Shown here piece by piece: positions 17,062 through 25,353 of a stretch of 64,000 nucleotides of DNA; within the stretch, counting starts at the first letter, position 1, and every line of letters starts with the position of its first letter. The notes beneath the pieces were generated by a model that was given only the letters and a program-made list of their open reading frames with translations, had not been told where the DNA came from and ran no database searches. The stretch lies in NCBI GenBank assembly GCA_964580585.1, contig CAZOKZ010000011.1, forward strand, positions 1-64,000, written 5' to 3'. The position numbers were made by a program, and so were the translations under genes. The DNA is from CAZOKZ01 sp964580585 (GTDB taxonomy: Bacteria; Sumerlaeota; Sumerlaeia; SLMS01; JAHLLQ01).

Positions 17062-17952
17062 TTAATTCGAACTCAAAACGGGTTCCTCCTTCGTCAGATT
17101 GAACTCCTTCTCGAGCACTTCCCATTCTCCGTTCCCAAGTCGGCGCGAGAGCCGATAGTTCTTCTTGGTTTTCTTCATCTCGGGCGAAAACGGTTGGGCT
17201 TCCGCGCGAATACCGGCCAGGTATGGATTGACAAACCAAGATTTCTTAATCGGATCGCTCAAGTTAGGGCTGTTGGCGCCTTCGGACAGTTCCAGAACAA
17301 CCCACCAGTCCAGGAACCCGGCTTCATTGCGAACCAACAATGCATCGGAGCTGAGAACGTGCTTGCCGGCCTCTTCCGTACACAGACGGATGGCCTCTTC
17401 CTTCAATAATACACCTTCGCTGTCACGTTGAACCGCACGCGGTCCTTCGACCATGTACGCAACGGGCTCGGCGACAATCTTCAGGGGCTGAGGAACGGTA
17501 TTCGCATCCAGGGAAGGATCGTACATGACGGTCAACACATTGGTTCCAGGCATGTCGGCCAGACGAGTGAAGACAAACTGACGTTCGAGTTGTTCTTCCC
17601 ACACCAGCTTGGCTTCCGGAGCGTGTGTTTCATTCGGCGATGTGACCGGTTCCCGATGGAAACGGCGTTCTTCGTTTTCGGGACCAAAATAAAACTTCAG
17701 CGTTCCGTCCTGAAGCGGCGGTACCGTGGCGGTTTCATAGCCGTCGTTGGTTAGCGAAACGGTGGCAATCACCGCCTCGCCCGGTTGATAAGCGTCTTTG
17801 TCGAGAGAAATGGCTAACTTCAGCGGCGAAGCGGGCACCCCCGTACCCGCTGTGGACTTCTTGCCTGTCCACGAGCACCCCGAGGCGGACATCAGGACCA
17901 GTAAGGCCAGTCCTGAACCCATCACGGAGTTGAAAAGTGTTCGTCGATTCAT
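17062..17952 (-). CDS. Lipoprotein of unknown function linked to the secretin pair
   Basis: The protein has 296 residues. The signal peptide MNRRTLFNS...LVLMSASGC ends in a lipobox, with Cys becoming the lipidated residue. The mature part begins with a Gly/Ser/Thr linker, then a beta-rich domain (about 45-170) with LDKDAYQPGEAVIATVSLTNDG, reminiscent of Ig-like or BsuPI-type folds. An alpha/beta tail follows. No catalytic motif is seen. I start it at 17952, because the longer frame has no signal peptide. It lies 84 bases upstream of the two secretin genes in the same direction and may be a pilotin-like partner by position only. Confidence 0.6.
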   Translation of the reverse strand: MNRRTLFNSVMGSGLALLVLMSASGCSWTGKKSTAGTGVPASPLKLAISLDKDAYQPGEAVIATVSLTNDGYETATVPPLQDGTLKFYFGPENEERRFHREPVTSPNETHAPEAKLVWEEQLERQFVFTRLADMPGTNVLTVMYDPSLDANTVPQPLKIVAEPVAYMVEGPRAVQRDSEGVLLKEEAIRLCTEEAGKHVLSSDALLVRNEAGFLDWWVVLELSEGANSPNLSDPIKKSWFVNPYLAGIRAEAQPFSPEMKKTKKNYRLSRRLGNGEWEVLEKEFNLTKEEPVLSSN

Positions 17953-18589
17953 CCTGCGGTAAACCTCGCACCGTTGGGTTGGAATTCTTGAGGGCACGAT
18001 AAGCAACAAGCCCCCCTAGCCCTTTACGACTCTGTCGCAGAGGAACTGAATTCACTGATTAGAAAGGATCATGGCTACTTTAGCCGGACGCCGAAGAGTA
18101 CAAGTATTGAGCCTGTTTAAGATAACAGGCGTCCAATCTCACAATTTCCTAACAAAAGTACTCGAAATACTGAGGTTAGTGGGCATTCCCCAACCAAATC
18201 CTTACCAAATCCCCCTACCATGGGCTTGATTTCAGCTCAGATCCAACTGGTGCGAATTGACCACCCCAATCAGTCTGGTCCAGATTACCCACCTATTGCT
18301 GCACAAATAAGACCACCGTGTTAAAATTGCACCGCTCCAATATTGTGGACTAAAATGAATCATTTCCTAAATGGTCGAACAATTGATTGTTTCAACGAAA
18401 TGATTATGCCCCCAACGTTGCGATTTTTTTTTTCCAACACGCCGAAAGAGCAGAAGTGGCGAATCATCTGGGGTTGCAGAATTCGGTAATGTGCTCCTTG
18501 CTCTCCCTGGGCCCTCATGTTAGCCAAGCATCCGGGAAATCGGGCTGGCCGCCGATCAAAACGCCCCCAACCAACCGAGGAACAATGGC
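17953..18589. other. Non-coding stretch before the gcvT-like gene
   Basis: These 637 bases lie between divergent transcription units. I see no credible ORF, RNA or repeat, apart from a nine-T run near 18424. The stretch 18060-18360 is A/T- and C-rich with no clear structure. It must hold the promoters of the lipoprotein-secretin unit and of gcvT-pgsA. Confidence 0.35.
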
Positions 18590-19696
18590 ATGACGACAAA
18601 CATCACGGTTCAGAAAACAAGCCTGCATGAACGTCACGAAGGCCAGAAGGCGCATTTCATCAGCTATGGCGAGTGGTTGATCCCCGATTACTTTATGTCG
18701 CCCGTGGCCGAATACGACGCGATGTTCAACACGGCGGGCTTGATCGACATGTGTCACGAAGGGCGCATCAAGATCAGTGGCACCGATGCTCTCGCCATGC
18801 TTGACTCCCTGATTACCGTCAGCATCGAAAAAATCCCCACCAACAGTTGTCGTCAGTGCTTTGTGCTGAACGATCGCGGTGGAGTGATTGACGACATCAA
18901 TTTGTTCAAGAGCGAAAAATTCTGCACCGTTTATTGCAGCGCCCTCGCCAAAAAACGCCTGATCGACTGGTTGCGCGAAAAATCCCAGAACTTTGAAGAA
19001 GTCATGATCGCCGATTCCAGCACCGCGCAAGGCGCCATCGAGGTGCGTGGTCCGCGCGCGCGCAGTATCGTCGAGTCCACCATGCTCGACGGACACCTTT
19101 CCAAAGAGAGCAACAGCGCCGTCATCGTCCAGATCGGTCAGGCACGGTGCCTCGCAACTACACGCCGCGTGTTCAACCTGGAATCCATCCGCATCGAAAC
19201 CGGCAGTTTATTCATCCAAGGCGTTTGGGATCGTCTGGTCACCATGGGTCAAGCCCAGGGCATGGTTCCCGCCGGATGGCGAGCGACCGAATTGCTGCGC
19301 GTGGAAAACGGCATGCCGGGCGTCGGCGCCGAAATAGATGAAAATACCACCCCGCTGGAAATTGGATCGGCGATGCACGTGGATTTCACCAAGGAAGAAT
19401 TCGTCGGCAAACGCGCTCTGATGCACAGCACCGTTGCCGAGTTCACCCGGCGGCTGGTTAACCTGCGTTTCGAAGGCAACACTGTCCCCATGGCCGGCGA
19501 TTTGATCGAAATGGAAGACGTTCCCATTGGATTCGTCACCAGCGCCGTCCTCAGCCCCCGCAACGAATGCCCCATGGGCATGGGATTCGTCGATGCCGTG
19601 CGCGCCAATCCCAACAATGCCTTCCATGTGCGCAGCAACGACCAGATCCAAGGCGCTCGCATCATCGACCCCTTTGAGATGCAGGTCTCTCGATGA
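18590..19696 (+). CDS. GcvT-like aminomethyltransferase (folate-dependent)
   Basis: The protein has 368 residues and the fold of glycine-cleavage T-protein, which moves a one-carbon unit to tetrahydrofolate. Conserved signs are the opening HERHEGQKAHFISYGEWLIP, the GGVIDDINLFK motif with the Asp that contacts the folate (about residue 104), and the C-terminal GPSLGKNIALGYV-like segment (here IGFVTSAVLSPRNECPMGMGFVD). A GAGG lies 9 bases before the ATG. Genes for the P, H and L proteins are absent here, so it could be a true GcvT or a related demethylase. Its stop overlaps pgsA by four bases (ATGA). Confidence 0.82.
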   Translation: MTTNITVQKTSLHERHEGQKAHFISYGEWLIPDYFMSPVAEYDAMFNTAGLIDMCHEGRIKISGTDALAMLDSLITVSIEKIPTNSCRQCFVLNDRGGVIDDINLFKSEKFCTVYCSALAKKRLIDWLREKSQNFEEVMIADSSTAQGAIEVRGPRARSIVESTMLDGHLSKESNSAVIVQIGQARCLATTRRVFNLESIRIETGSLFIQGVWDRLVTMGQAQGMVPAGWRATELLRVENGMPGVGAEIDENTTPLEIGSAMHVDFTKEEFVGKRALMHSTVAEFTRRLVNLRFEGNTVPMAGDLIEMEDVPIGFVTSAVLSPRNECPMGMGFVDAVRANPNNAFHVRSNDQIQGARIIDPFEMQVSR

Positions 19697-20319
19697 ATTT
19701 GCCGAACAAGCTCAGTCTCAGCCGTATCCTGCTTATCCCGCTGATTCTCTTTACCGTGCTTTGGGGCGGTGCCAACTCGGACAACCCAGGCCAGATCGCG
19801 TGGTTCCGGCTCGTGGCGCTCATTCTTGTCGTCGCCGCCACCATCACCGACTGGCTGGATGGCAACATCGCGCGCAAACGTAACATTTCGACAAACCTGG
19901 GCAAACTGCTCGATCCGCTGGCCGACAAACTGCTCGTCACCGCGGCATTCGTTGCTTTTGTCGAGTTGCGTATTTTCACCTCGTGGCCAATTATCTTAAT
20001 TCTCTGCCGCGAATTTCTCGTCACCGGATTGCGCACGCTCGCCGCCATCAACGGCAGCGTCATGGCCGCCGACCGGCTCGGAAAACACAAGACCGGTTGG
20101 CAATTGGGGTTAATTATCACGACGTTCGTTTATCTGACCGCGCGGGAATTTTTGCGCTGGACCGGCGTTTGGGAAACCCCGCTGATTGGTGGATGGGACG
20201 CCGAAGCCATCTGCGTCATTATATTACATATATTACTTTGCATCGCCGTCACCCTCACCGTGCTCTCCGGCGCGCAGTATCTCATTAAGAATTGGGACCT
20301 GGTGAAGGACGCGGATTGA
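19693..20319 (+). CDS. pgsA: CDP-diacylglycerol--glycerol-3-phosphate 3-phosphatidyltransferase
   Basis: This 208-residue integral membrane enzyme makes phosphatidylglycerol phosphate, the committed step to PG and cardiolipin. The CDP-alcohol phosphotransferase motif DGx2ARx8Gx3Dx3D is complete (Asp56 to Asp78), preceded by the extra Asp53. About five or six membrane helices are predicted. It overlaps the gcvT-like gene by ATGA, so the two are translationally coupled, although their functions are unrelated. Confidence 0.92.
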   Translation: MNLPNKLSLSRILLIPLILFTVLWGGANSDNPGQIAWFRLVALILVVAATITDWLDGNIARKRNISTNLGKLLDPLADKLLVTAAFVAFVELRIFTSWPIILILCREFLVTGLRTLAAINGSVMAADRLGKHKTGWQLGLIITTFVYLTAREFLRWTGVWETPLIGGWDAEAICVIILHILLCIAVTLTVLSGAQYLIKNWDLVKDAD

Positions 20320-20358
20320 ACGAATGCATTGATTCAGACTATTCTATTGTACCAATAT

Positions 20359-20650
20359 AATTGCCTTTCGGCCCAACGGGCTACATTCCCGAAGCAATTT
20401 CTAATATCGAATGCCCCAACGAACCAGACTCTTGATGTAAACGATGGTATCGATCTCGGCCCAATGGGCGACACTCACAATGAAAATGATATTTCGAATT
20501 CGGCCCAACGGGCGACACTCTCAATGTAAGTGATGGTATCGAATTCGACCTATCGGGCCACATTCCAATGCAAATGATAGTATCGAATACGACTTATCGG
20601 GTTACATGTACGATGAAAATGATAGTATCGCATTCGGCCCAACGGGCCGA
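20359..20650. repeat. Degenerate tandem array, seven units of 44-45 bp
   Basis: Units begin near 20370, 20413, 20458, 20502, 20547, 20591 and 20636. Each carries an imperfect palindrome of the type GGCCCAACGGGC, then ACATTC/ACACTC, ATGAAAATGAT and GTATCGAATTCG. The spacing is strikingly regular while the sequence has drifted. No ORF covers it. It is not CRISPR-like, since the whole unit is repeated and there are no unique spacers. Confidence 0.75.
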
Positions 20651-20652
20651 TA

Positions 20653-20812
20653 TTCCCTAGCCCAGCCCAACGGGCTGGGTAACGTAATGTTAATAAGAAA
20701 GCGGCCTGAAAGGCCGCGATACCGCACGCTATTACACATTCCATCTCGCGGCCCTACAGGCCGCAAAAATCAAGGCGATCATTTACCCAGCCCTGCGGGC
20801 TGGGCTAGGGAA
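20653..20812. repeat. REP-like inverted doublet
   Basis: Arms 20653-20682 and 20783-20812 are inverted copies, differing only in the three-base loop of the internal GCCCAGCCC/GGGCTGGG hairpin. Between them are further hairpins such as GCGGCCTGAAAGGCCGC (about 20701-20717) and GCGGCCCTACAGGCCGC. The pattern is that of REP/BIME elements mobilised in trans by RAYT (TnpA-REP) transposases. No transposase is in the window. Confidence 0.75.
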
Positions 20813-20877
20813 TAGCGGCCTTTCAGGCCGGTGACTGATACCTAAATCTAGTAGAGCATGTCTATATCTCAAAAGGA

Positions 20878-21711
20878 TTAAGAAGGTGGTTCAATTTTCA
20901 ATAATTCTCTCTCCCATTCAGAATGCTTATACATAACATCAGAATCTTTATTACTATCCTTTGGTTCTTTGAATTGAATAGCCACTTGTTCGGCTATCCT
21001 AGAATTCCGAAATGCCTGCTGGTACTTTGCGTAAGCATCAATTGTGAGAACACAACACCCAAGTATAGCCTTGAATTCTTCTCCTATTCTCAAGCCAACA
21101 AGCTGAAAGTAAAATTGTTTGTTAGGAATATTTGCCGCATCTACATATTTCAACACCTCTAATATGGAAGAGATGTAAACTCTCAATTTCTTATCGTATC
21201 CTTCATTTTTGTAGTGTTTATGAAAATGACCTCGGGCATTGATGTATTTTGCATCCGGAAAATCAGTCCGAATAAATTGCGACCAGACGTTACTTTTGAA
21301 ATCACGTATGATTTTATCTATGACTTGATCGCCACGCATGGAATTGGGATTTTGTTCATGATTCCATATCAGGGAGTGCATTTTATCGCAGTTATCAAGC
21401 AGACGAAAATAATTGCTAACAAACGCTTGCTCGGCAAGATAATCACTCTGCCGCTTTAGCTGCTTCTCTTGTCCTTTTTGCGCTTGAGTATTCGCATTTA
21501 GTTCTTTTCTCTGCAGCGCCAATTCTTTCCGTTGCAGGACAATGGCGTAGATAACACCAACGAATGCCAACCCCGAAAACAGAGCATTGACGGCACCGAA
21601 CGTATCTCCAAAGCGCCCCGAATTATCAGAACAAGCATAAGGACCGAATCCCAATATAAACCACAAAGCAATGACTCCATAAACCCAATGTTCGACTTCG
21701 AACTTTTTCAT
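20878..21711 (-). CDS. Putative phage abortive-infection protein (putAbiC-like)
   Basis: The protein has 277 residues. Two N-terminal membrane helices (about 8-26 and 38-60) are followed by a coiled coil with the repeated words LQRKELALQRKEL (about 58-95) and then a helical cytoplasmic domain. The string FGDTFGAVNALFSGLAFVGVI followed by QRKEL is characteristic of a family annotated as putative phage abortive infection protein. The gene is clearly AT-richer than its neighbours and lies beside two repeat elements, which fits recent acquisition. The defence role is inferred from the family name and is little tested. Confidence 0.65.
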   Translation of the reverse strand: MKKFEVEHWVYGVIALWFILGFGPYACSDNSGRFGDTFGAVNALFSGLAFVGVIYAIVLQRKELALQRKELNANTQAQKGQEKQLKRQSDYLAEQAFVSNYFRLLDNCDKMHSLIWNHEQNPNSMRGDQVIDKIIRDFKSNVWSQFIRTDFPDAKYINARGHFHKHYKNEGYDKKLRVYISSILEVLKYVDAANIPNKQFYFQLVGLRIGEEFKAILGCCVLTIDAYAKYQQAFRNSRIAEQVAIQFKEPKDSNKDSDVMYKHSEWERELLKIEPPS

Positions 21712-21910
21712 TTTCCCCTCCCATGAAGATATTATTTAATCCCATCTGAAAATCAAAAGCGTCTTACTCGTCATTCAATTGCATGTCAATCCCCTGGCCC
21801 AAATTTTGCCCCTTATCAGGTTTGCGTTGTCGCGGCGTTCTCGTTGCGCCACAATTGAAGGCCTTGGGAACGTAAACGCGCTTCGCCAACACATCGACTG
21901 GAACGAAACC

Positions 21911-24106
21911 ATGCCGCACCCGGCACGCGAAAACAGGCTGCTGAACACGATCGAGATGCGCGAACGCCGCATCGTGATGCGCTCGCGCCCGTATTCGATC
22001 CAGCTCGAAGTGACCACGAAATGCAATCTGGCGTGCATTATGTGCGCGCGCGACAAGTATCACGGGCGTGGCGAAAACCTGGAAGACAGCGTGCTGGAAC
22101 CCGTGCTGCGCGATCTGCTGCCGACGGCGCAGGACATCATCGTGTCGTCGTTCGGCGAACCGCTGCTCTATCCCGGCATCGAACGTCTATTTGCCGAAAT
22201 CGACCCGGCGTCGGGGCTGGAGCTGGGTTTCTTTACGAACTTTCTGCTGATGACCGAGGAGATGGCCGAGCACATTATCCGATCCGGTGTGGCGTACATC
22301 AACGCGTCGATCGACGGCGCGACGCGCGAAACGTACGAACGCATTCGCGCGGGCGGAAAATGGGATACGCTGATTGAAAAACTCGAAATGTTCGCTCGCG
22401 TGAAAAAACGTCTCGGCGCAAAAACGCCGATCCTGAATTTGTGCGTCGTGGGTTCGACGTTGAACATCGATGAAGCGGCGTTGTTTGTGGATTTCGCCAA
22501 GCAGCACGGTTTCGATTCGGTGAAATACAATCCGAATTTGTACGTCGATGACGAAGAAATGGATTACATGTCGCTCGTGCACGAGCAGGAAAAGACGGTG
22601 GCGAAATTTCGCGAAGCGTTTCGCCGTTCGGTCGAGTTGGATTTGCACTCGAATTTCCACCGCAAACCGTTCAAGGTCTCCGTCCCTCGCGGCGGCGCGT
22701 CTCCGTCCCCGCATGATGTTTCGCTGGCACGCGTGGCGCTCAATTGGTCAAAACGCGCGTGGCGCAACGGCATCGGGTGGCGATTCGAGAACACGTGGAA
22801 ACAATCGGGCAGCACGGGAAAAGCGTTTTTGTTCCTTTCGGCCATCAAGGCACGCGACAAAGTGCTCGACTCCGTCCCCGTTCTTGGCAACGTGCGCCGC
22901 AAAGTCCCCATTCCGCACGTTATTCCCAACGACGCGCCGCCGCGAAGTTGCGGCAATCCGTGGACGCACGTGCATGTGAAAAGCGACGGCCTTGTCTATC
23001 CGTGCTGTTTCAGCGACGAGGTGATGGGCGATTTACGCAAGCAATCGTTCGACGAAATTTGGAACAGTGAAAAGTACCAGGATTTGCGCCGCTCGATGAA
23101 GACAGGCAATTATTGGGCGAGTTGCCGTCGCGCGAGTTGCAATTGGGTCGAGGGGTGCCATTCGAGCATTTACGGCGCGGAAATCAAGGCGAACGTGGGG
23201 ACGGAGTTGGAAATCGATGGTACGCACGGCGCAACGGTTGCTCTGACGATTCGCAACAAAAGCAAGTTTGCGTGGAATCCAAGCACTCCCCCGCCGGACG
23301 GATTGATGGCGGATGTTCTCTCGACAGCCGACCAGAAAATGATTCGCCGCAATACGCGCAACGCATGCGTCATGGCGAGTTATCGCCTTCTGAGCACGGC
23401 AAACGAATTAATCGACGAAGGCGAACACGTCTCCGTCCCCGCCGACGTGGCAATCGGACAAACGATTGAACTGGAGTTGCCGATTCGGCCCGTGCGTTAC
23501 GCAGGCAAGTTGAAATTAAAAATCGATCTCGTCCACGAAGGCGTCACATGGTTTGGCGAACGCAGCAACAGTGCGCTGGAAATTCCGCTGCGCGTTGCAA
23601 GCGTGCCGTTTGCGCCTTACATCGGCGCGTGGAACAAAGCGCGGCTCAACGCGGCGCTGAATCGCGTTCTGCGTCCCGGCGACGTGGTCGAATTACCCAT
23701 CCGCGTGACAAATATGGGGACGGAGACCCTCGGAGGGACAGAGCACGGCGATTTTCTATCCTATCATTGGCGGCGCGAAAACGGCGAATACGCCGAATGG
23801 GAAGGTCTGCGTCACGCGTTACGCGACTCCGTCCCCGTGGGCGGTTTTTGCGACGAAACCATGCGCGTGATGGTGCCGCGAGACCTTGAAACGGGGCGTT
23901 ATCGGCTGGAATTCGACGCGGTTCGTGAAAACGAAACATGGATCAGCACCTGCTGGAACCGGCCAATGCTCGCGTATCCAATTCGCGTGGCTGCGCACGA
24001 AGGCGACGAAGCATCATTATCGGATCGCACGGAAGACGGCAAACTGCTCGGGTGGGAACCGATCGGCCAATGCGCGCCGCAGACTGGAAATAAGGGGATA
24101 TGGTAA
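21911..24106 (+). CDS. Radical SAM/SPASM protein with C-terminal beta-sandwich domains
   Basis: The protein has about 731 residues. The N-terminal radical SAM domain has the cluster motif CNLACIMC (Cys38, Cys42, Cys45) and GEPLLYPGIERL. A SPASM-type region with further Cys (about 347-416: CGNPW, YPCCF, CRRASCNWVEGC) suggests an auxiliary iron-sulfur cluster. Two beta-rich modules follow (about 430-560 and 577-697) with NKSKFAW and VTNMGTETLG motifs, like Ig-like or Wzt C-terminal folds. The substrate is unknown; SPASM enzymes often act on peptides or sugars. The start is uncertain: I use the first ATG at 21911. Seven exact copies of the dispersed 9-mer lie inside this gene. Confidence 0.78.
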   Translation: MPHPARENRLLNTIEMRERRIVMRSRPYSIQLEVTTKCNLACIMCARDKYHGRGENLEDSVLEPVLRDLLPTAQDIIVSSFGEPLLYPGIERLFAEIDPASGLELGFFTNFLLMTEEMAEHIIRSGVAYINASIDGATRETYERIRAGGKWDTLIEKLEMFARVKKRLGAKTPILNLCVVGSTLNIDEAALFVDFAKQHGFDSVKYNPNLYVDDEEMDYMSLVHEQEKTVAKFREAFRRSVELDLHSNFHRKPFKVSVPRGGASPSPHDVSLARVALNWSKRAWRNGIGWRFENTWKQSGSTGKAFLFLSAIKARDKVLDSVPVLGNVRRKVPIPHVIPNDAPPRSCGNPWTHVHVKSDGLVYPCCFSDEVMGDLRKQSFDEIWNSEKYQDLRRSMKTGNYWASCRRASCNWVEGCHSSIYGAEIKANVGTELEIDGTHGATVALTIRNKSKFAWNPSTPPPDGLMADVLSTADQKMIRRNTRNACVMASYRLLSTANELIDEGEHVSVPADVAIGQTIELELPIRPVRYAGKLKLKIDLVHEGVTWFGERSNSALEIPLRVASVPFAPYIGAWNKARLNAALNRVLRPGDVVELPIRVTNMGTETLGGTEHGDFLSYHWRRENGEYAEWEGLRHALRDSVPVGGFCDETMRVMVPRDLETGRYRLEFDAVRENETWISTCWNRPMLAYPIRVAAHEGDEASLSDRTEDGKLLGWEPIGQCAPQTGNKGIW
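22678..23835. repeat. Cluster of seven GGGACGGAG motif copies inside one gene
   Basis: Exact copies are at 22678-22686, 22701-22709, 22870-22878, 23198-23206, 23431-23439, 23717-23725 and 23827-23835, in both orientations. A one-mismatch copy is at 23735-23743. In the protein they read as Ser-Val-Pro or Gly-Thr-Glu, so they are kept in frame. Confidence 0.85.
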
Positions 24107-24201
24107 TAACCGCGAAGGCGCTAAGCCGCTAAGCATCGCAAAGCGTTTTACTTGATAACTTTGCGTACCTTCGTGGCTTAGCGCCTTTGCGGTGAATTAT
24201 T
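24105..24201. repeat. Inverted repeat of the ACCGCGAAGGCGC family overlapping the mutY stop
   Basis: Left arm 24105-24143 and right arm 24159-24201 are near-perfect inverted copies (AATAACCGC..AAGGCGCTAAGCC against GGCTTAGCGCCTT..GCGGT..ATTATT). It lies between convergent genes and can act as a bidirectional terminator. The right arm encodes the last residues and the stop codon of MutY (N-S-P-Q-R-R-stop), which suggests that the element was inserted into, or grew over, the end of the gene. Confidence 0.75.
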
Positions 24202-25335
24202 TTCATCCCCCCCAAACATATCCATCGTTTCCGCTGTTTGTTTTTTGACTAACCGTTTCGTCGGCAACTTCCCCGTTTCCAAATAACGTGCGATGTCTTT
24301 TTGCGTGGTGGAAATCGGGCGTTTGATCCATTCGGCAGGGGCAATCCAATCGCTGTCTTGGTGCCCATCGAGTCGAACGGTGCGTTCATTGGTTTTCATC
24401 AACCACACATGCAGGTCGATTTTTCGCCGCATGACAACGTGCCTCAGCACCATGAGTTCCCGCACGGGGACGGAGTCGATTCCCGTCTGTTCGCGCAGGA
24501 TGCGAACGCTTCCGTCGCTGGGCGTTTCGCCATCGCGCAATTCCCCGCGCGGCGTTTCCCACATGCCGCCGAACGATACGCTTTCACGTCGCTGCAGCAC
24601 GAGTACCTCTGAGCCTCGGCGCACGACGGCGGCGATTTCGCGCACGGATTCGAGCGCAGCGGGCGGTGCTTTTACGGGAAAGCGTTCGGGCGAACCGGTT
24701 GCGCGTGCTTTGCATTGTTTCGCCAGCGGACACGCCGAGCATTGCGGTGCACGTGGCAGGCAAACGACCGCGCCAAGTTCCATCATGGCCTGGTTCCAAT
24801 CGCCCGCGCGGCGCGGCGCGAGCAATTCTTGCGCGCGTTCCCACAATTGACGTTTCACGGCAGGCGTGCGCACGTCGCGATCCACCGCGTCGAGCCGCGC
24901 GACGACGCGTTCGACATTGGCGTCCACTACGGCAACTGCTTCACCGAACGCAATCGACGCCACGGCGGCAGCAGTATAACGTCCCATGCCGGGCAACGCC
25001 AACAAGAGCTCGAACGACGCGGGGACGGAGCCACCGAAGTCTTCGGCGATTCGATTGGCAGCCGCGTGCAAATTTCTGGCCCGCGCGTAATATCCCAAGC
25101 CCGACCATTCGGCGAGCACATCGTCAAGCGGCGCATGCGCCAATGCCTCGATCGTGGGATAGCGTTCGAGAAATTGCTGCCAACGCGGTTCGACGGTTCG
25201 CACAGTGGTTTGTTGAAGCATGACCTCGGACAGCCAGATGCAATACGGATCGCGCGTACGTCGCCACGGCAAATCGCGACGATGCGCATCGTACCAACGC
25301 AGCAATGCTGTGCGAAACGATGTCAAGGTGGTCAT
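24178..25335 (-). CDS. mutY: A/G-specific adenine DNA glycosylase
   Basis: The protein has 385 residues and removes adenine mispaired with 8-oxoguanine. The catalytic Glu is in SEVMLQQTTV (Glu37), the helix-hairpin-helix is LLALPGMGRYTAAA (111-124) and the catalytic Asp is in VVDANV (Asp138). The 4Fe-4S ligands follow Cx6Cx2Cx5C (Cys192, 199, 202, 208). A C-terminal NUDIX-like domain with GGMWETPRGEL recognises 8-oxoguanine. Two copies of the dispersed 9-mer (24467, 25022) encode SVP segments. It ends inside the inverted repeat at 24105-24201 and lies 18 bases after pabB. Confidence 0.95.
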   Translation of the reverse strand: MTTLTSFRTALLRWYDAHRRDLPWRRTRDPYCIWLSEVMLQQTTVRTVEPRWQQFLERYPTIEALAHAPLDDVLAEWSGLGYYARARNLHAAANRIAEDFGGSVPASFELLLALPGMGRYTAAAVASIAFGEAVAVVDANVERVVARLDAVDRDVRTPAVKRQLWERAQELLAPRRAGDWNQAMMELGAVVCLPRAPQCSACPLAKQCKARATGSPERFPVKAPPAALESVREIAAVVRRGSEVLVLQRRESVSFGGMWETPRGELRDGETPSDGSVRILREQTGIDSVPVRELMVLRHVVMRRKIDLHVWLMKTNERTVRLDGHQDSDWIAPAEWIKRPISTTQKDIARYLETGKLPTKRLVKKQTAETMDMFGGDENNSPQRR

Positions 25336-25353
25336 GAAATTGGAGCCCGAATG

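Noticed and set aside
18060..18360. Possible riboswitch or small RNA before the gcvT-like gene
   Set aside because: A tandem glycine riboswitch would be expected before gcvT, but I find no matching paired stems or conserved core in this stretch.
20359..20650. CRISPR array
   Set aside because: The whole 44-45 bp unit repeats with drift; there is no conserved repeat plus unique spacer and no cas gene.
24105..24201. tRNA gene or group I-type structured RNA in the mutY end
   Set aside because: It is a simple two-arm inverted repeat with no tRNA arms or anticodon.
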